Source: Testudinibacter crocodili (GTDB lineage Bacteria > Pseudomonadota > Gammaproteobacteria > Enterobacterales > Pasteurellaceae). From it: a stretch of 44,278 bases of DNA. Location: assembly GCA_006228005.1 (NCBI GenBank), contig VDHG01000028.1, positions 1 through 44,278 of the forward strand, read 5' to 3'. The position numbers and the translations under genes were made by a program. Numbering within the stretch: position 1 is the first letter of the stretch; each line of letters opens with the position of its first letter. Positions 18,296 to 27,252 of the stretch are shown piece by piece. A model generated the notes under the pieces. That model made no database searches. It worked only from the letters and a program-made list of their open reading frames with translations, and was not told where the DNA came from.

Positions 18296-19665
18296 ATTTT
18301 CTCCACGCCCGTGGAGGTGTTTCCAACGTATTGCCCGAAATCCGCCGTGGCGAGGTATTTTCTCCACGCCCGTGGAGGTGTTTCTATGATTAATAATATC
18401 ATCTTGTATGTGTGAGTATTTTCTCCACGCCCGTGGAGGTGTTTCTTCAGGTTTTAAGCGCTCCAAGAACACAAAAGGATTTTCTCCACGCCCGTGGAGG
18501 TGTTTCCTCCGGCGGTAAATGGCTCTCTCGTGCCTTAATATTTTCTCCACGCCCGTGGAGGTGTTTCTATCTCGCTTAAAATGGCGGTGGGCAATACCGC
18601 ATTTTCTCCACGCCCGTGGAGGTGTTTCTCACGGAGATAGAGACCTCACTATCCGCAAAGAATTTTCTCCACGCCCGTGGAGGTGTTTCCTAATTACTAC
18701 GCAAGTATTTCGTCAGAAATAAATTTTCTCCACGCCCGTGGAGGTGTTTCAAATGACGGAAAAGCCTGATTATCAAAAATCTAATTTTCTCCACGCCCGT
18801 GGAGGTGTTTCTAAAAATGTAATATTATCAACAAATTATGCACAATTTTCTCCACACACGTGGAGGTGTTTCTAATCCATTCGATTTTATGAGCAACTGC
18901 GATGAATTTTCTCCACACACGTGGAGGTGTTTCTATTTTGAGCGATATTAATACCGCTTTTGCCGGATTTTCTCCACACACGTGGAGGTGTTTCTGGCGC
19001 AGTGTTAGTTGGCTATCTCGGTTCACAATTTTCTCCACACCCGTGGAGGTGTTTCTCTATAGATTACTGTGTCATACTCTTTTGACTGATTTTCTCCACG
19101 CACGTGGAGGTGTTTCCGCAAATTTAAGCGCATCTTTACTTGCGGAAATGTTTTCTCCACGCACGTGGAGGTGTTTCTGCTATATGCTAGATACCAATAT
19201 CTGTTCTTTCATTTTCTCCACACGCGTGGAGGTGTTTCCATCTGCGGCGTACCGCTCACTGCCTTGCTATTATTTTCTCCACGCATGTGGAGGTGTTTCC
19301 TCGGTCATCATTGTTTGCCCAAACATATGTATATTTTCTCCACGCATGTGGAGGTGTTTCCGGCGCAGACGTGGTGGCGTTGGCAAATTCCCAATTTTCT
19401 CCACGCATGTGGAGGTGTTTCTAGGTTGCGGCTTCGGTATCGCTATAGACTTTCATTTTCTCCACGCATGTGGAGGTGTTTCTACTTTCAAGAGTGTTTT
19501 TGTTACTTTGGCATTATTTTCTCCACGCATGTGGAGGTGTTTCAAAATAGCCTGCTTCTTGGTGGAATAACCCTTAATTTTCTCCACGCACGTGGAGGTG
19601 TTTCTAAGCATCATCAGGCTTAACCGGATCATCTATAATTTTCTCCACGCATGCGGAGGTGTTTC
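18296..19665 (+). CRISPR. CRISPR array 2, type I-E, 23 repeats and 22 spacers
   Basis: Same repeat as array 1 with a 61-bp period throughout. Tetraloops from the leader: repeats 1-9 GCCC, 10-12 ACAC, 13 ACCC, 14-15 GCAC (repeat 15 begins with G instead of A), 16 ACGC, 17-21 GCAT, 22 GCAC. Repeat 23 (19638-19665) is GCAT with a stem mutation (GCGGAG). The leader-proximal GCCC type does not occur in array 1. The base after the repeat is T or C in 20 of 22 spacers (A in two). Plus orientation is shown by the leader at the left and the mutated repeat at the right. The last repeat ends 34 bp from the stop of the convergent permease gene. Confidence 0.99.
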
Positions 19666-19699
19666 TCTCAAGTTACAACGCTATAACGGCAAAGGTGAT

Positions 19700-20941
19700 T
19701 TATTTATAAACAAAATAAACCCCAACCATCGCTACTAAATAAACGATTCCGGTCCAAGCCAGATAAGTCAGCCAGTCTTTTTGCTGTTTATCTTGGCGTG
19801 CGAGGCTGAAGTTGAGCCAGGCAAACACTGGGGCGGAGACGAAGGAGGCGGTCATGGCGAAGGGGATCATTTTGCCGATGGCGCTGCTGAAGAACTGGAT
19901 CACGATAAAGGCGGATAAGGTGGTGAAAAACATCGAGTAACGCAGGGTTTTGTCGCTGTAAATCGGATTAAAAGTGCGGTTTTCCTTTGCGGATTTTATC
20001 GATTGTCGGAGTAAAATAATAGTTTGTTGGTTGCAGCGGGAATAGCCGTCGACAGCGACGATGGTAGTGCCGTAGATGCAGATAAATGCTACCAGTGCCA
20101 TAAACCAGCGGGTCCATTCACCGATGCTGAGGGCGTACATCTCTACAAATTGTCGGATAAATTGTCCGCCGGCGAGGGGGGGAATCGGTTTGCCGTATTG
20201 CACCAAGGCGCCGAGCGTCATAAACATCAAGGCTAATATCATCGTGACGAGGTAACCGCTGTTGAAATCTAGCAGGCGTTTTTGGCGATAGTTTGGGGCG
20301 AGACGGTTTTTTTCCATCACCCAGAGTGAGCTGGCGACGCTAAGTTCCATCGGGGCGGGCATCCAGCCCATGAGGGCGATTAAAAACGGAATGGCACTCA
20401 GTTGCCAAGCAGAAGGCGCGATGAAATCAGCGGGGATGCTGTTGCCACTGCTGCGAGTGAAAGCGATTAATAACGCAATCAAGGTGATCAGCGACAATAG
20501 AAACATGATGCTTTTCGATACGCTGTCTAAGCGCGGATACTGGCGCGAAAACAAAATGGTGAGAAAACTGAATAACACAATAATATTCAACCAATTAAGT
20601 GAAATTTCAATCGGAATCAACATATTCAGCAACACGGCTGATAACAATGTGCCGCCTGCTACGTTGACCATAGTAGCGAACAGGTTGAACAATAGGAAAA
20701 GCCAGAGATAGCCGTTGCCTTTTTCAGCGTAACCCTGCAATACGCTTTTGTTTTGCAGCGCACTGTAATCAAATGCAAAACGGAAAAAAGGGTATTTCAG
20801 CAGATTAACGGCGACGATTAACAGCGCTAATTGATAGCCGTAATAGGCGCCTGCCTGCGTTGAGGCGATGATGTGCGAGCCACCGACGCAGGACGACGCC
20901 ATAATAATCCCCGGCCCGAATTGTTTGCTGAATGATGCCAT
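19700..20941 (-). CDS. NRAMP-like permease at the end of the thiamin operon; substrate unknown
   Basis: A 413-residue integral membrane protein with about eleven membrane segments. The start GPGIIMASSCVGGSHIIASTQAG aligns in pattern with the first helix of NRAMP transporters. However, it lacks their metal-binding DPGN, and in the sixth-helix region reads GWMPAPMELS instead of MPH. Transport of manganese or iron is therefore doubtful. Its start lies 2 bp after the thiE stop, so it is translationally coupled and under the TPP riboswitch. By context it may import a thiamin precursor such as the thiazole alcohol used by ThiM; that is inference. It ends convergent with CRISPR array 2. An uptake signal lies near 19971. 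Confidence 0.7.
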   Translation of the reverse strand: MASFSKQFGPGIIMASSCVGGSHIIASTQAGAYYGYQLALLIVAVNLLKYPFFRFAFDYSALQNKSVLQGYAEKGNGYLWLFLLFNLFATMVNVAGGTLLSAVLLNMLIPIEISLNWLNIIVLFSFLTILFSRQYPRLDSVSKSIMFLLSLITLIALLIAFTRSSGNSIPADFIAPSAWQLSAIPFLIALMGWMPAPMELSVASSLWVMEKNRLAPNYRQKRLLDFNSGYLVTMILALMFMTLGALVQYGKPIPPLAGGQFIRQFVEMYALSIGEWTRWFMALVAFICIYGTTIVAVDGYSRCNQQTIILLRQSIKSAKENRTFNPIYSDKTLRYSMFFTTLSAFIVIQFFSSAIGKMIPFAMTASFVSAPVFAWLNFSLARQDKQQKDWLTYLAWTGIVYLVAMVGVYFVYK

Positions 20942-20943
20942 GG

Positions 20944-21603
20944 TTATTGTCCTTTTAATTGTCGTATGCTGTTGGCGATATTTGGGCTTCGGCTGATGGC
21001 GGAAATCACCGCCACACCGTCCGCCCCGGCTTGACGGATGGAAAATGCGGTTTCGGGGGTGATACCGCCAATGGCGACCAGCGGTTTTTCAATACCTTGT
21101 TGGCGAATCTGTTGTAATAATTTCAACCCGACGACAGCTTTGGCATCGGCTTTCGATTGAGTTGGGAAAATAGGCCCGACGCCGAAATAATCCACCGCCT
21201 GCAACTCGGCATTCATTATCGCTTGCGGCAGGGTATTCACCGATAAACCCAGTAATAATTTGCCTTGGCATTGTTCGATCACCTGTGCAATTGGACGATC
21301 ATCCTGCCCGACATGCACACCATTTGCTTGCACAGCTAACGCCAGATCCACATTATCGTTGATAAAAAACGGTACATGATACTGACGGCAAAGATCGCGG
21401 CATTTTTGCGCTAATTGAATGATTTTTTGCGGATCTTGTAACGCATTTTGGCCTTTTTCCCGAAATTGAAAACAGCTGATACCGCACTTTAAGGCTGTTT
21501 GCAACAGCGACAACAACGCTGGCTCAGGCGGCAGTCCGAGATGTTGGCAATCTTGAGTGCCGGCAATAAAATAAACCGTGAGCATTTTTCTGATATCCGG
21601 CAT
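20944..21603 (-). CDS. thiE: Thiamine-phosphate synthase
   Basis: Joins the pyrimidine pyrophosphate (from ThiD) and thiazole phosphate (from ThiM) to thiamin phosphate. The 219-residue TIM barrel has typical motifs: FQFREKG near the start, FFINDNVDLALAVQANGVHVGQDD, GLSVNTLPQA, YFGVGPIFPTQSKADA and VAIGGITPETA. The start at 21603 directly abuts the thiD stop; GGAG lies 9 bases upstream. A second Met at residue 7 is possible. An uptake signal lies near 21481. Confidence 0.96.
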   Translation of the reverse strand: MPDIRKMLTVYFIAGTQDCQHLGLPPEPALLSLLQTALKCGISCFQFREKGQNALQDPQKIIQLAQKCRDLCRQYHVPFFINDNVDLALAVQANGVHVGQDDRPIAQVIEQCQGKLLLGLSVNTLPQAIMNAELQAVDYFGVGPIFPTQSKADAKAVVGLKLLQQIRQQGIEKPLVAIGGITPETAFSIRQAGADGVAVISAISRSPNIANSIRQLKGQ

Positions 21604-22428
21604 TTAATAAACTCCGGTGTGGGGCAGAGAGGAAAATGCCCAGTGGTTGGTCGGACCGTGACCGTTACCGATATGCAGCGGATGGCTAATGGCGGCGGTG
21701 ACAAACTGTTTTGCCAAACGAATCGCAATCACCGCATTTTGCCCTTTGGCAAGCTCAGCGGTGATGCAGGCAGAAAAGGTACAGCCGGTGCCGTGGGTGT
21801 GTTTGGTCAGATAGCGCGGGCTGACCAAGGTGAAGTGCTGCTGAGGCGTGAACACCCAGTCTTGGCAAACCGCACTTTGCGAGTTGTTGCTGTGTCCGCC
21901 CTTGATTACCACGGTTTTGGCGCCAAGTTGTTGCAACGTGCGAGCGGCTTGCTCGGCACTGCGGCCATCGATAATCTTAATACCGGTCAAGGCTTCGGCT
22001 TCCGGCAAATTGGGCGTGATAATGTCGGCAAGCGGTAGCAAATGCTGTTTCAGTGCTGCGACCGCACTTTGTTGCAGCAACGGTGCGCCACCTTTGGCGA
22101 CCATCACCGGATCCAGCACCATTTGCCCGAATTTGTAGCGTTGTAAGGCATTGGCGACACATTCAATGGTTTCTGCCGAGCCAAGCATGCCCAATTTAAA
22201 AGCGCGAATATCAAAATCTTCGGCGATGGCCTTCAGTTGCGCTTGGATAGTTGCCGGCGGAATCGGGTGAATGTCGAACACACCGAGGGTGTTTTGCGCG
22301 GTAACTGCTGTGATAGCGCTGGTGCCGAATACGCCACGCATCTGAAAGGTTTTCAGATCTGCCTGAATCCCTGCACCACCGCCGCTGTCTGAGCCAGCAA
22401 TGGTTAAGGCTTGTGCAATTTTAGTCAT
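21604..22428 (-). CDS. thiD: Hydroxymethylpyrimidine kinase/phosphomethylpyrimidine kinase
   Basis: Phosphorylates hydroxymethylpyrimidine twice to give the pyrimidine pyrophosphate used by ThiE. About 274 residues, a ribokinase-fold enzyme. Motifs: [22 protein letters not shown] at the N-terminus, [11 protein letters not shown] near 105, [20 protein letters not shown], and the anion-hole [20 protein letters not shown] near 215. Tandem ATGs at 22431 and 22428 follow GAGGA; the second is better spaced. The beginning overlaps the end of thiM. Uptake signals lie near 21869 and 22059. Confidence 0.96.
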   Translation of the reverse strand: MTKIAQALTIAGSDSGGGAGIQADLKTFQMRGVFGTSAITAVTAQNTLGVFDIHPIPPATIQAQLKAIAEDFDIRAFKLGMLGSAETIECVANALQRYKFGQMVLDPVMVAKGGAPLLQQSAVAALKQHLLPLADIITPNLPEAEALTGIKIIDGRSAEQAARTLQQLGAKTVVIKGGHSNNSQSAVCQDWVFTPQQHFTLVSPRYLTKHTHGTGCTFSACITAELAKGQNAVIAIRLAKQFVTAAISHPLHIGNGHGPTNHWAFSSLPHTGVY

Positions 22429-23221
22429 CATCAATCCTCGCCAGTTGTTGCACTTGCGTGCTATCCAATATTGCTAATTTATCCAGAAGTGCGGTATAAA
22501 ATTGTCCGTATTGTTGCGGTTGCAGGTTTTTTGCCGCCAGTTCGCCAGCGATGGCGTATGCTGTCGCCGCTTCGACCAGTGCCGAAAAATCGCGCTGTTG
22601 TGCCACTGCTAAAAATGCACCACAAACCGCACTTAATAGACACCCTGAGCCGGTAATGCGTGGGAATAACGGCGTACCATTCTGAATATGTGCCCGTTGT
22701 TTGCCATCACTAACCACATCAACCGCACCGCTGATCACGGCGGTGCAGCGATATTGCTGTGCGATTTTGTTGGCGATATGGTCTAAATCAGCCTCCCCTT
22801 GTCCGGCATCGACGCCCTTTGTTTGCCAATTGACGTTGGCAAGGTACGCCATTTCGCCGGCATTGCCGCGAATCGCACTGAATTGGATTTCTTGCAGCAG
22901 TTGTGCCACCGTTTGTTGACGGAAGCGGGTTGCGCCGACGCCGACCGGATCCAACACCACCGGAATGCCATGACGATTGGCCGCTTTGCCGGCAATCAAC
23001 ATGGCTTTCACTTGTTCGGCGGTCAGGGTGCCGATATTTATCACCAACGCCTGGCAAATCGCCGGCAGTTCGTCCATCTCCTCGACCGCACTTGACATAA
23101 TCGGCGAGGCGCCAAGCGCCAGCAAACCGTTGGCAACATAATTGGCGACCACGATGTTGGTAATATTGTGGATCAACGGATTACGTTGGCGCAGTTGGCT
23201 GAGATAATCGGTTTTTAACAT
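22421..23221 (-). CDS. thiM: Hydroxyethylthiazole kinase
   Basis: Phosphorylates salvaged 4-methyl-5-(2-hydroxyethyl)thiazole for ThiE. 266 residues, ribokinase fold. Motifs: [32 protein letters not shown] at the N-terminus, [14 protein letters not shown] near 95, [13 protein letters not shown] and the catalytic [18 protein letters not shown] 23221 is preferred: AAGGA lies 6 bases upstream, and the thiY stop overlaps this site. Finding thiM with thiD and thiE, but none of thiC, thiG, thiS or thiH, indicates salvage rather than full synthesis. Confidence 0.96.
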   Translation of the reverse strand: MLKTDYLSQLRQRNPLIHNITNIVVANYVANGLLALGASPIMSSAVEEMDELPAICQALVINIGTLTAEQVKAMLIAGKAANRHGIPVVLDPVGVGATRFRQQTVAQLLQEIQFSAIRGNAGEMAYLANVNWQTKGVDAGQGEADLDHIANKIAQQYRCTAVISGAVDVVSDGKQRAHIQNGTPLFPRITGSGCLLSAVCGAFLAVAQQRDFSALVEAATAYAIAGELAAKNLQPQQYGQFYTALLDKLAILDSTQVQQLARIDDD

Positions 23222-23223
23222 AA

Positions 23224-24171
23224 TCAATCCTTTAGTTGTATGGCGTAATCTGCGAGCGGCGGCACGGTTTTGATCAAGCCTTGCTGCTGCATAAATTCCG
23301 CCATGTGTTGATAGCGGTTTTCGTCAAGGGCACGTGGGCGCAAGGTTAGACGTGGTAGGGTGTCACGCCAGGCAAGGCGGTTCAGTTCGTTGTCTAGCTC
23401 ATTTGGTTTATAACTGACGAAATCTTGCCAGGCTTGATCGGGGTGGTTGATCAAATAGATCGTCGCTTGCTCAAGTGCGGTTAGAAAGGTGTGCAATTTT
23501 TTGTCGGACAGGTTGTTTTTATTGGCGACTAAAACCAATTCGTCATAAGCCGGTACGCCGTGTTCTTCCGGGTAAAATGCGCGTCCCGGCTGCTGTTCCA
23601 GTGCCATTTGATTCAATTCAAAATTACGGAAAGCGCCGATCACGGCGTCTACTTGTCCGCTGATTAATGACGGTGACAGCGACCAGTTGACGTTCACCAT
23701 TTCCACATCTTTTTCGCTCAAGTCATATTTTGCCAACATTGCTTGCAGCAGGCTGGTTTCAAAACCACTGACCGAATAGCCGATTTTTTTGCCTTTTAGA
23801 TCCGCCAGACTTTCAATACCGCTGTTTTGCAGCACCACTACGCTGTTTAACGGGGTGGACACCAGCGTGCCGATGCGCACCAACGGCAGCCCCTCCGCCA
23901 CTTGCATTTGCAGTTGCGGCTGATAATCCACCGCAATATCGGCTTTGCCCGCGGCAATCAGTTTGGGCGGCATTGACGGATCCGCCGGTTCAACGATCTC
24001 AACTTCTAAATCGTGGGCGGCAAAAAAACCTTTTTGCTGCGCCACGATCAAGGCAGCGTGATCCGGATTGACAAACCAGTCTAGCAGCAGTGTCACTTTT
24101 TGTTTGGCTTGTAACGGCAGATTGATCAGCAAAAGTGCGGTCAAGAGGGCGAGCAGTTTGGTGTTTTTCAT
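23224..24171 (-). CDS. thiY: ABC transporter periplasmic binding protein ThiY (thiamin pyrimidine precursor)
   Basis: Periplasmic protein that binds a thiamin pyrimidine precursor, related to the Thi5/NMT1 fold, and delivers it to ThiX-ThiZ. 315 residues with an N-terminal signal peptide ([17 protein letters not shown], cleavage near residue 22) and no lipobox. Family features: [25 protein letters not shown], then [25 protein letters not shown] and [20 protein letters not shown] precedes the ATG. The family binds formylaminopyrimidine-like compounds, which fits TenA next door acting on them. An uptake signal lies near 24134. Confidence 0.93.
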   Translation of the reverse strand: MKNTKLLALLTALLLINLPLQAKQKVTLLLDWFVNPDHAALIVAQQKGFFAAHDLEVEIVEPADPSMPPKLIAAGKADIAVDYQPQLQMQVAEGLPLVRIGTLVSTPLNSVVVLQNSGIESLADLKGKKIGYSVSGFETSLLQAMLAKYDLSEKDVEMVNVNWSLSPSLISGQVDAVIGAFRNFELNQMALEQQPGRAFYPEEHGVPAYDELVLVANKNNLSDKKLHTFLTALEQATIYLINHPDQAWQDFVSYKPNELDNELNRLAWRDTLPRLTLRPRALDENRYQHMAEFMQQQGLIKTVPPLADYAIQLKD

Positions 24172-24190
24172 GTTTATCTCCTTTAAATGA

Positions 24191-24844
24191 TTAGCTTAAA
24201 TCCAATCCCATTTGCCAAAAGGCAACTTCCATACGGGTGGCGGTGTTGAAGATGGTCTGCACTTTCGCCCGTTGTTTCGCTGTCAGTTCATGGCAAAGTT
24301 GATCTAAAAAATCAGTCAGTGTGGCAGCGGCACATTGAAAATCGTCACTGGCGTAGGTGTCGATCCAATCTTGATACGGATTGTCGGGTGGGCTGAGTTG
24401 ACGTTCGACAATGTTGCGGGCGATCTGGGCATAACCGAGGGCGCAAGGTGCAATCGCAGCGTAGAGATCCGCCAGACTGCCGTTGATGCCGCAGTCCAAC
24501 ACATAACGGGTGTAGGCGACACAGGCGGCAGATTCGGGTGTTTGCAGCAGTTCTGTTTCGGCTATTCCCCAGTGTTGGCAGAACTTAACGTGCAGTTTGC
24601 TCTCTTGTAAAATGATTTGAATCGCATGGTGTGCCTGTTCCATTTGGGCAAAATTTTCGGCTTTGAACAGTGCCAATGCCAACGCGCGGTTATAGTGAAA
24701 CAGATAGAGATAATCCTGTTTTAAATAGTGCTGAAAACAGCGTTTATCTAGCGTGCCGTCGGCAAGGCGCCGCACAAAATCATGTTCGATATAGGCGCGC
24801 CAGTGCGGCTCAGCATTTTGTATCAGGTGTTGAACGGTAGACAT
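24191..24844 (-). CDS. tenA: Aminopyrimidine aminohydrolase TenA (thiaminase II)
   Basis: Hydrolyses aminomethylpyrimidines from degraded thiamin to hydroxymethylpyrimidine, which ThiD then uses. 217 residues, all-helical haem-oxygenase-like fold. The start pattern AEPHWRAYIEHDFVRRLADGTL, RCFQHYLKQDYLYLFHYNRALALAL and the segment APCALGYAQIARN containing the likely catalytic Cys (near residue 137) are typical. DNPYQDWIDTYASDDF near 160 is also characteristic. It lies between thiX and thiY, so uptake and processing of salvaged pyrimidine are encoded together. Upstream AAAAGGA supports the start at 24844. Confidence 0.95.
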   Translation of the reverse strand: MSTVQHLIQNAEPHWRAYIEHDFVRRLADGTLDKRCFQHYLKQDYLYLFHYNRALALALFKAENFAQMEQAHHAIQIILQESKLHVKFCQHWGIAETELLQTPESAACVAYTRYVLDCGINGSLADLYAAIAPCALGYAQIARNIVERQLSPPDNPYQDWIDTYASDDFQCAAATLTDFLDQLCHELTAKQRAKVQTIFNTATRMEVAFWQMGLDLS

Positions 24845-24869
24845 CTTTTTTTCCTTTTAAATTAATCAA

Positions 24870-25625
24870 TTAACGAAGATACGAAGCCCATGGAATCAAA
24901 CGGCGTAAGGCATGATCTAGTAAAAAATAGAGCGATAGGGCGATGATCAGTAAGACAAACAGCGCCGAAAACATCAGATCAATCTGCATGCGTGCATTGG
25001 CTTGCAGCATCAAATAGCCTAAGCCTTGTGATGAGCCGACCCATTCCCCAACCACCGCACCGATCGGTGCAACCGAAGCGGCAATACGCAAACCGGATGC
25101 CAATGCCGGCAATGCCGCAGGCAACCGCACTTTAAACAGTAATGTGGCAGGCGTAAGCCGCATTGAACGAGCCAAATCCAGCCAAGCGTGCGGAGTGTTG
25201 CGTAAGCCGTCGTAACAGGCGGTGGTGACCGGAAAATAGATAATCAGCACCGTCATCACGATTTTGGACGTCATGCCATAGCCAAACCACAGCACCAACA
25301 GCGGCGCAATTGCAAAAACCGGAATCGCCTGCGAAATGACAAGTAACGGCATTAAAAAAGCGGAAACCGGTGCAGAAAATGCCAATAACAGTGCCGAACC
25401 CAAACCGAGCAGAAATCCCAGAGTTAGCCCGAGTACAATTTCGAGTAATGTGATTTGGGCGTGCTGCCATAACAGCACATGCTGTTTTAACAGTTGCTGC
25501 CACACCGCTTCAGGCGACGGCAGCATATAGTGCGGCAGCGCCAATAAGCTGACCGCACTTTGCCATAACAGCAGTAAAAGTGCGGTCAGTAGCATGATTT
25601 TAGCGAACTGTTTAAACCAATTCAT
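24870..25625 (-). CDS. thiX: ABC transporter permease ThiX
   Basis: Inner-membrane permease of the ThiXYZ importer for thiamin pyrimidine precursors. 251 residues with about six membrane segments; one N-terminal segment is LLTALLLLLWQSAVSLLAL. The ATPase-contact loop resembles the EAA motif: RNTPHAWLDLARSMRLTPATLLFKVRLPAALP. GLRIAASVAPIGAVVGEWVGSSQGLGYLM is typical of the nitrate/sulfonate/taurine-type permease group. Its start overlaps thiZ by 14 bp. Uptake signals occur near 25127, 25553 and 25576. Confidence 0.93.
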   Translation of the reverse strand: MNWFKQFAKIMLLTALLLLLWQSAVSLLALPHYMLPSPEAVWQQLLKQHVLLWQHAQITLLEIVLGLTLGFLLGLGSALLLAFSAPVSAFLMPLLVISQAIPVFAIAPLLVLWFGYGMTSKIVMTVLIIYFPVTTACYDGLRNTPHAWLDLARSMRLTPATLLFKVRLPAALPALASGLRIAASVAPIGAVVGEWVGSSQGLGYLMLQANARMQIDLMFSALFVLLIIALSLYFLLDHALRRLIPWASYLR

Positions 25626-26346
25626 GCGGTGCTCCTTGCAAGAGCTGGTGAAACAGTATTTGTTGCAATGCTGATTGCGGACTTTCAGTCAGGTTGCGTG
25701 GTTTTTTACCCTCAGGAATATGTGCAGGATTTAAAGGTTGGCGTGGATCGTGCAACACATAAATCTGATCGCCCAAGCGAATCGCTTCTTGCGGATCGTG
25801 GGTGATCAGCAGTACAGTTTTGTGTTGCAATAATTCATACGCCAGATCTTGCAGTTGTAAACGAGTGACCGCATCAAGGGCGGAAAACGGTTCGTCCATC
25901 AAAATTAGATCGGCGTTTTGCATCAGCGTGCGCGCCAGTGCCACCCGTTGCCGCTGTCCGCCGGAGAGTTGCTGGCAACCTTTATGCAGATGGTTTTCCA
26001 TTTGCACCGCCGCTAATAATTGCTCAGCCTGTTGCCGGGATTGGCGGGTTTTCTTGCCTTTTAGCTGTTGTTCCAATTGGACATTATCCAGCACCGATAA
26101 CCACGGATACAGCGAATCTTGTTGTGCCAGCCACGCCAGTTTGAGTGGGCGGGGGAAATGAATGTTACCTTGCTGAATAGCGGCATTTTCTAAACCGGCA
26201 ATCGCCCGCAGCAGCGTCGATTTGCCGACGCCGGAACGCCCCAACAACACCGTCCATTGTTGTTGCGGCAAATCAAAATTGAAATCGGTAAACAACGTTT
26301 GCTGTTCAAACGCCAGGGTTAAGGCGCGAATTTCAACGGCATTCAT
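25612..26346 (-). CDS. thiZ: ABC transporter ATP-binding protein ThiZ
   Basis: ATPase powering the ThiXYZ importer. 244 residues with Walker A GRSGVGKST near residue 36, Q-loop WLAQQDSLYPWLS, signature LSGGQRQRVALARTL, Walker B ADLILMDEPFSALD and H-loop LLITHDPQEAIRLGD. First gene of the thiamin operon; it starts about 100 bp downstream of the TPP riboswitch. No strong ribosome site is visible before the ATG at 26346, which may matter if the riboswitch acts on translation. Confidence 0.94.
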   Translation of the reverse strand: MNAVEIRALTLAFEQQTLFTDFNFDLPQQQWTVLLGRSGVGKSTLLRAIAGLENAAIQQGNIHFPRPLKLAWLAQQDSLYPWLSVLDNVQLEQQLKGKKTRQSRQQAEQLLAAVQMENHLHKGCQQLSGGQRQRVALARTLMQNADLILMDEPFSALDAVTRLQLQDLAYELLQHKTVLLITHDPQEAIRLGDQIYVLHDPRQPLNPAHIPEGKKPRNLTESPQSALQQILFHQLLQGAPHELV

Positions 26347-26448
26347 TTTACGCTACCATCGGTTCAGCGAATGGTTAACTAATGCGTTGCAACAGATTGA
26401 AAATCGGCTAAATAAGAGAAAAGTGCGGTATGGTGTATTGGCATATTT

Positions 26449-26540
26449 AGTTTCCTACGTCAGCATTAACTGGATCAGGTTCACGGGTTTAATCTCAGCC
26501 GCTTTGTGGTCACCACAAAATCAGCACCCCGACTAATGAG
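26449..26540 (-). promoter_or_regulatory. TPP riboswitch (THI element)
   Basis: Read on the minus strand, the segment contains the conserved GGGGTGC (near 26530), GGCTGAGA (near 26500), ACCCGTGAACCTGATC (near 26485) and the 3' end CAGTTAATGCTGACGTAGG. It binds thiamin pyrophosphate and would shut off the thiZ-thiX-tenA-thiY-thiM-thiD-thiE-permease operon when thiamin is sufficient. A possible promoter (ACACAA at 26569-26574 and TTTATA at 26548-26553 on the plus strand, 15-bp spacing) is weak. The rest of the 26347-26684 gap holds an uptake signal near 26421 and the start region of the divergent gene. Confidence 0.96.
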
Positions 26541-26684
26541 CACCCAATTTATAAAAATTCCTGCCATAACACAACCGTTTTGTTAAATAAATTTGAAGTG
26601 GGTCATATCTTGCATAGATAGCAAATCTGATTGGCTAAATTGATGTTAAGATAAATTCAACATTGGATTAACGGAGGAGCAGAT

Positions 26685-27182
26685 ATGAAAGTCAGCAGTT
26701 CAGCGCTTAAAAACGGGTTTTTTGAGGATAAATACGGTAAGCGGGGCACGCAATTCAGTCCAAATGGCATGCCGAACTATTCGATTCCGCTGGAAATCAG
26801 CGATGCGCCGACAGGTACAAAGTCGTTTGCGTTGGTGTTGGAAGATAAAGATGCGGTCGGGGCGGCAGGCTATGTGTGGATTCATTGGTTGGTTGCCAAT
26901 CTGAACCGCACTTCGCTACCAGAAAACGACAGCATTTCCGCCACTGATTATCTGCAAGGCAGAAACAGTTGGTCGGGGAAATTGGGTGGCTTATCGGTGG
27001 AAGAAGCCTCGTTCTACGGCGGCATGGCGCCACCGAATGCGGATCACCGTTATGAGCTTTATGTCTATGCGTTGGACTGTAAATTAGATCTGGCTCAAGG
27101 TTTTAATTATAATGATTTGCATTTTGGAATGCAGGGGCATATCTTAGCGCAAGCATATTTAGTTGGTTGTTATAAAAAATAA
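26685..27182 (+). CDS. YbhB/YbcL family Raf kinase inhibitor-like (PEBP) protein
   Basis: A 165-residue cytoplasmic protein of the phosphatidylethanolamine-binding family; the bacterial role is not settled. Typical motifs: SIPLEISDAPTGTKSFALVLEDKDA near 30-55, GYVWIHWLVANL, YGGMAPPNADHRYELYVYALD and the terminal LHFGMQGHILAQAYLVGCY. The ATG follows GGAGG with good spacing. It reads divergently from the thiamin operon. An uptake signal lies near 26907. Confidence 0.93.
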   Translation: MKVSSSALKNGFFEDKYGKRGTQFSPNGMPNYSIPLEISDAPTGTKSFALVLEDKDAVGAAGYVWIHWLVANLNRTSLPENDSISATDYLQGRNSWSGKLGGLSVEEASFYGGMAPPNADHRYELYVYALDCKLDLAQGFNYNDLHFGMQGHILAQAYLVGCYKK

Positions 27183-27252
27183 AAATTTTATCATCCAAGA
27201 GTTTGAGTATGCTGCTTTTATTAAAAAACTAACAATTATAATAAGGAATTAT

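Noticed and set aside
18224-19623. Open frames across array 2
   Set aside because: Same cause: repeat-derived reading frames.
10485-19665. Minus-strand orientation of the arrays
   Set aside because: Degenerate repeats lie at the right ends, the leader motifs at the left, and the repeat fits the I-E form on the plus strand.
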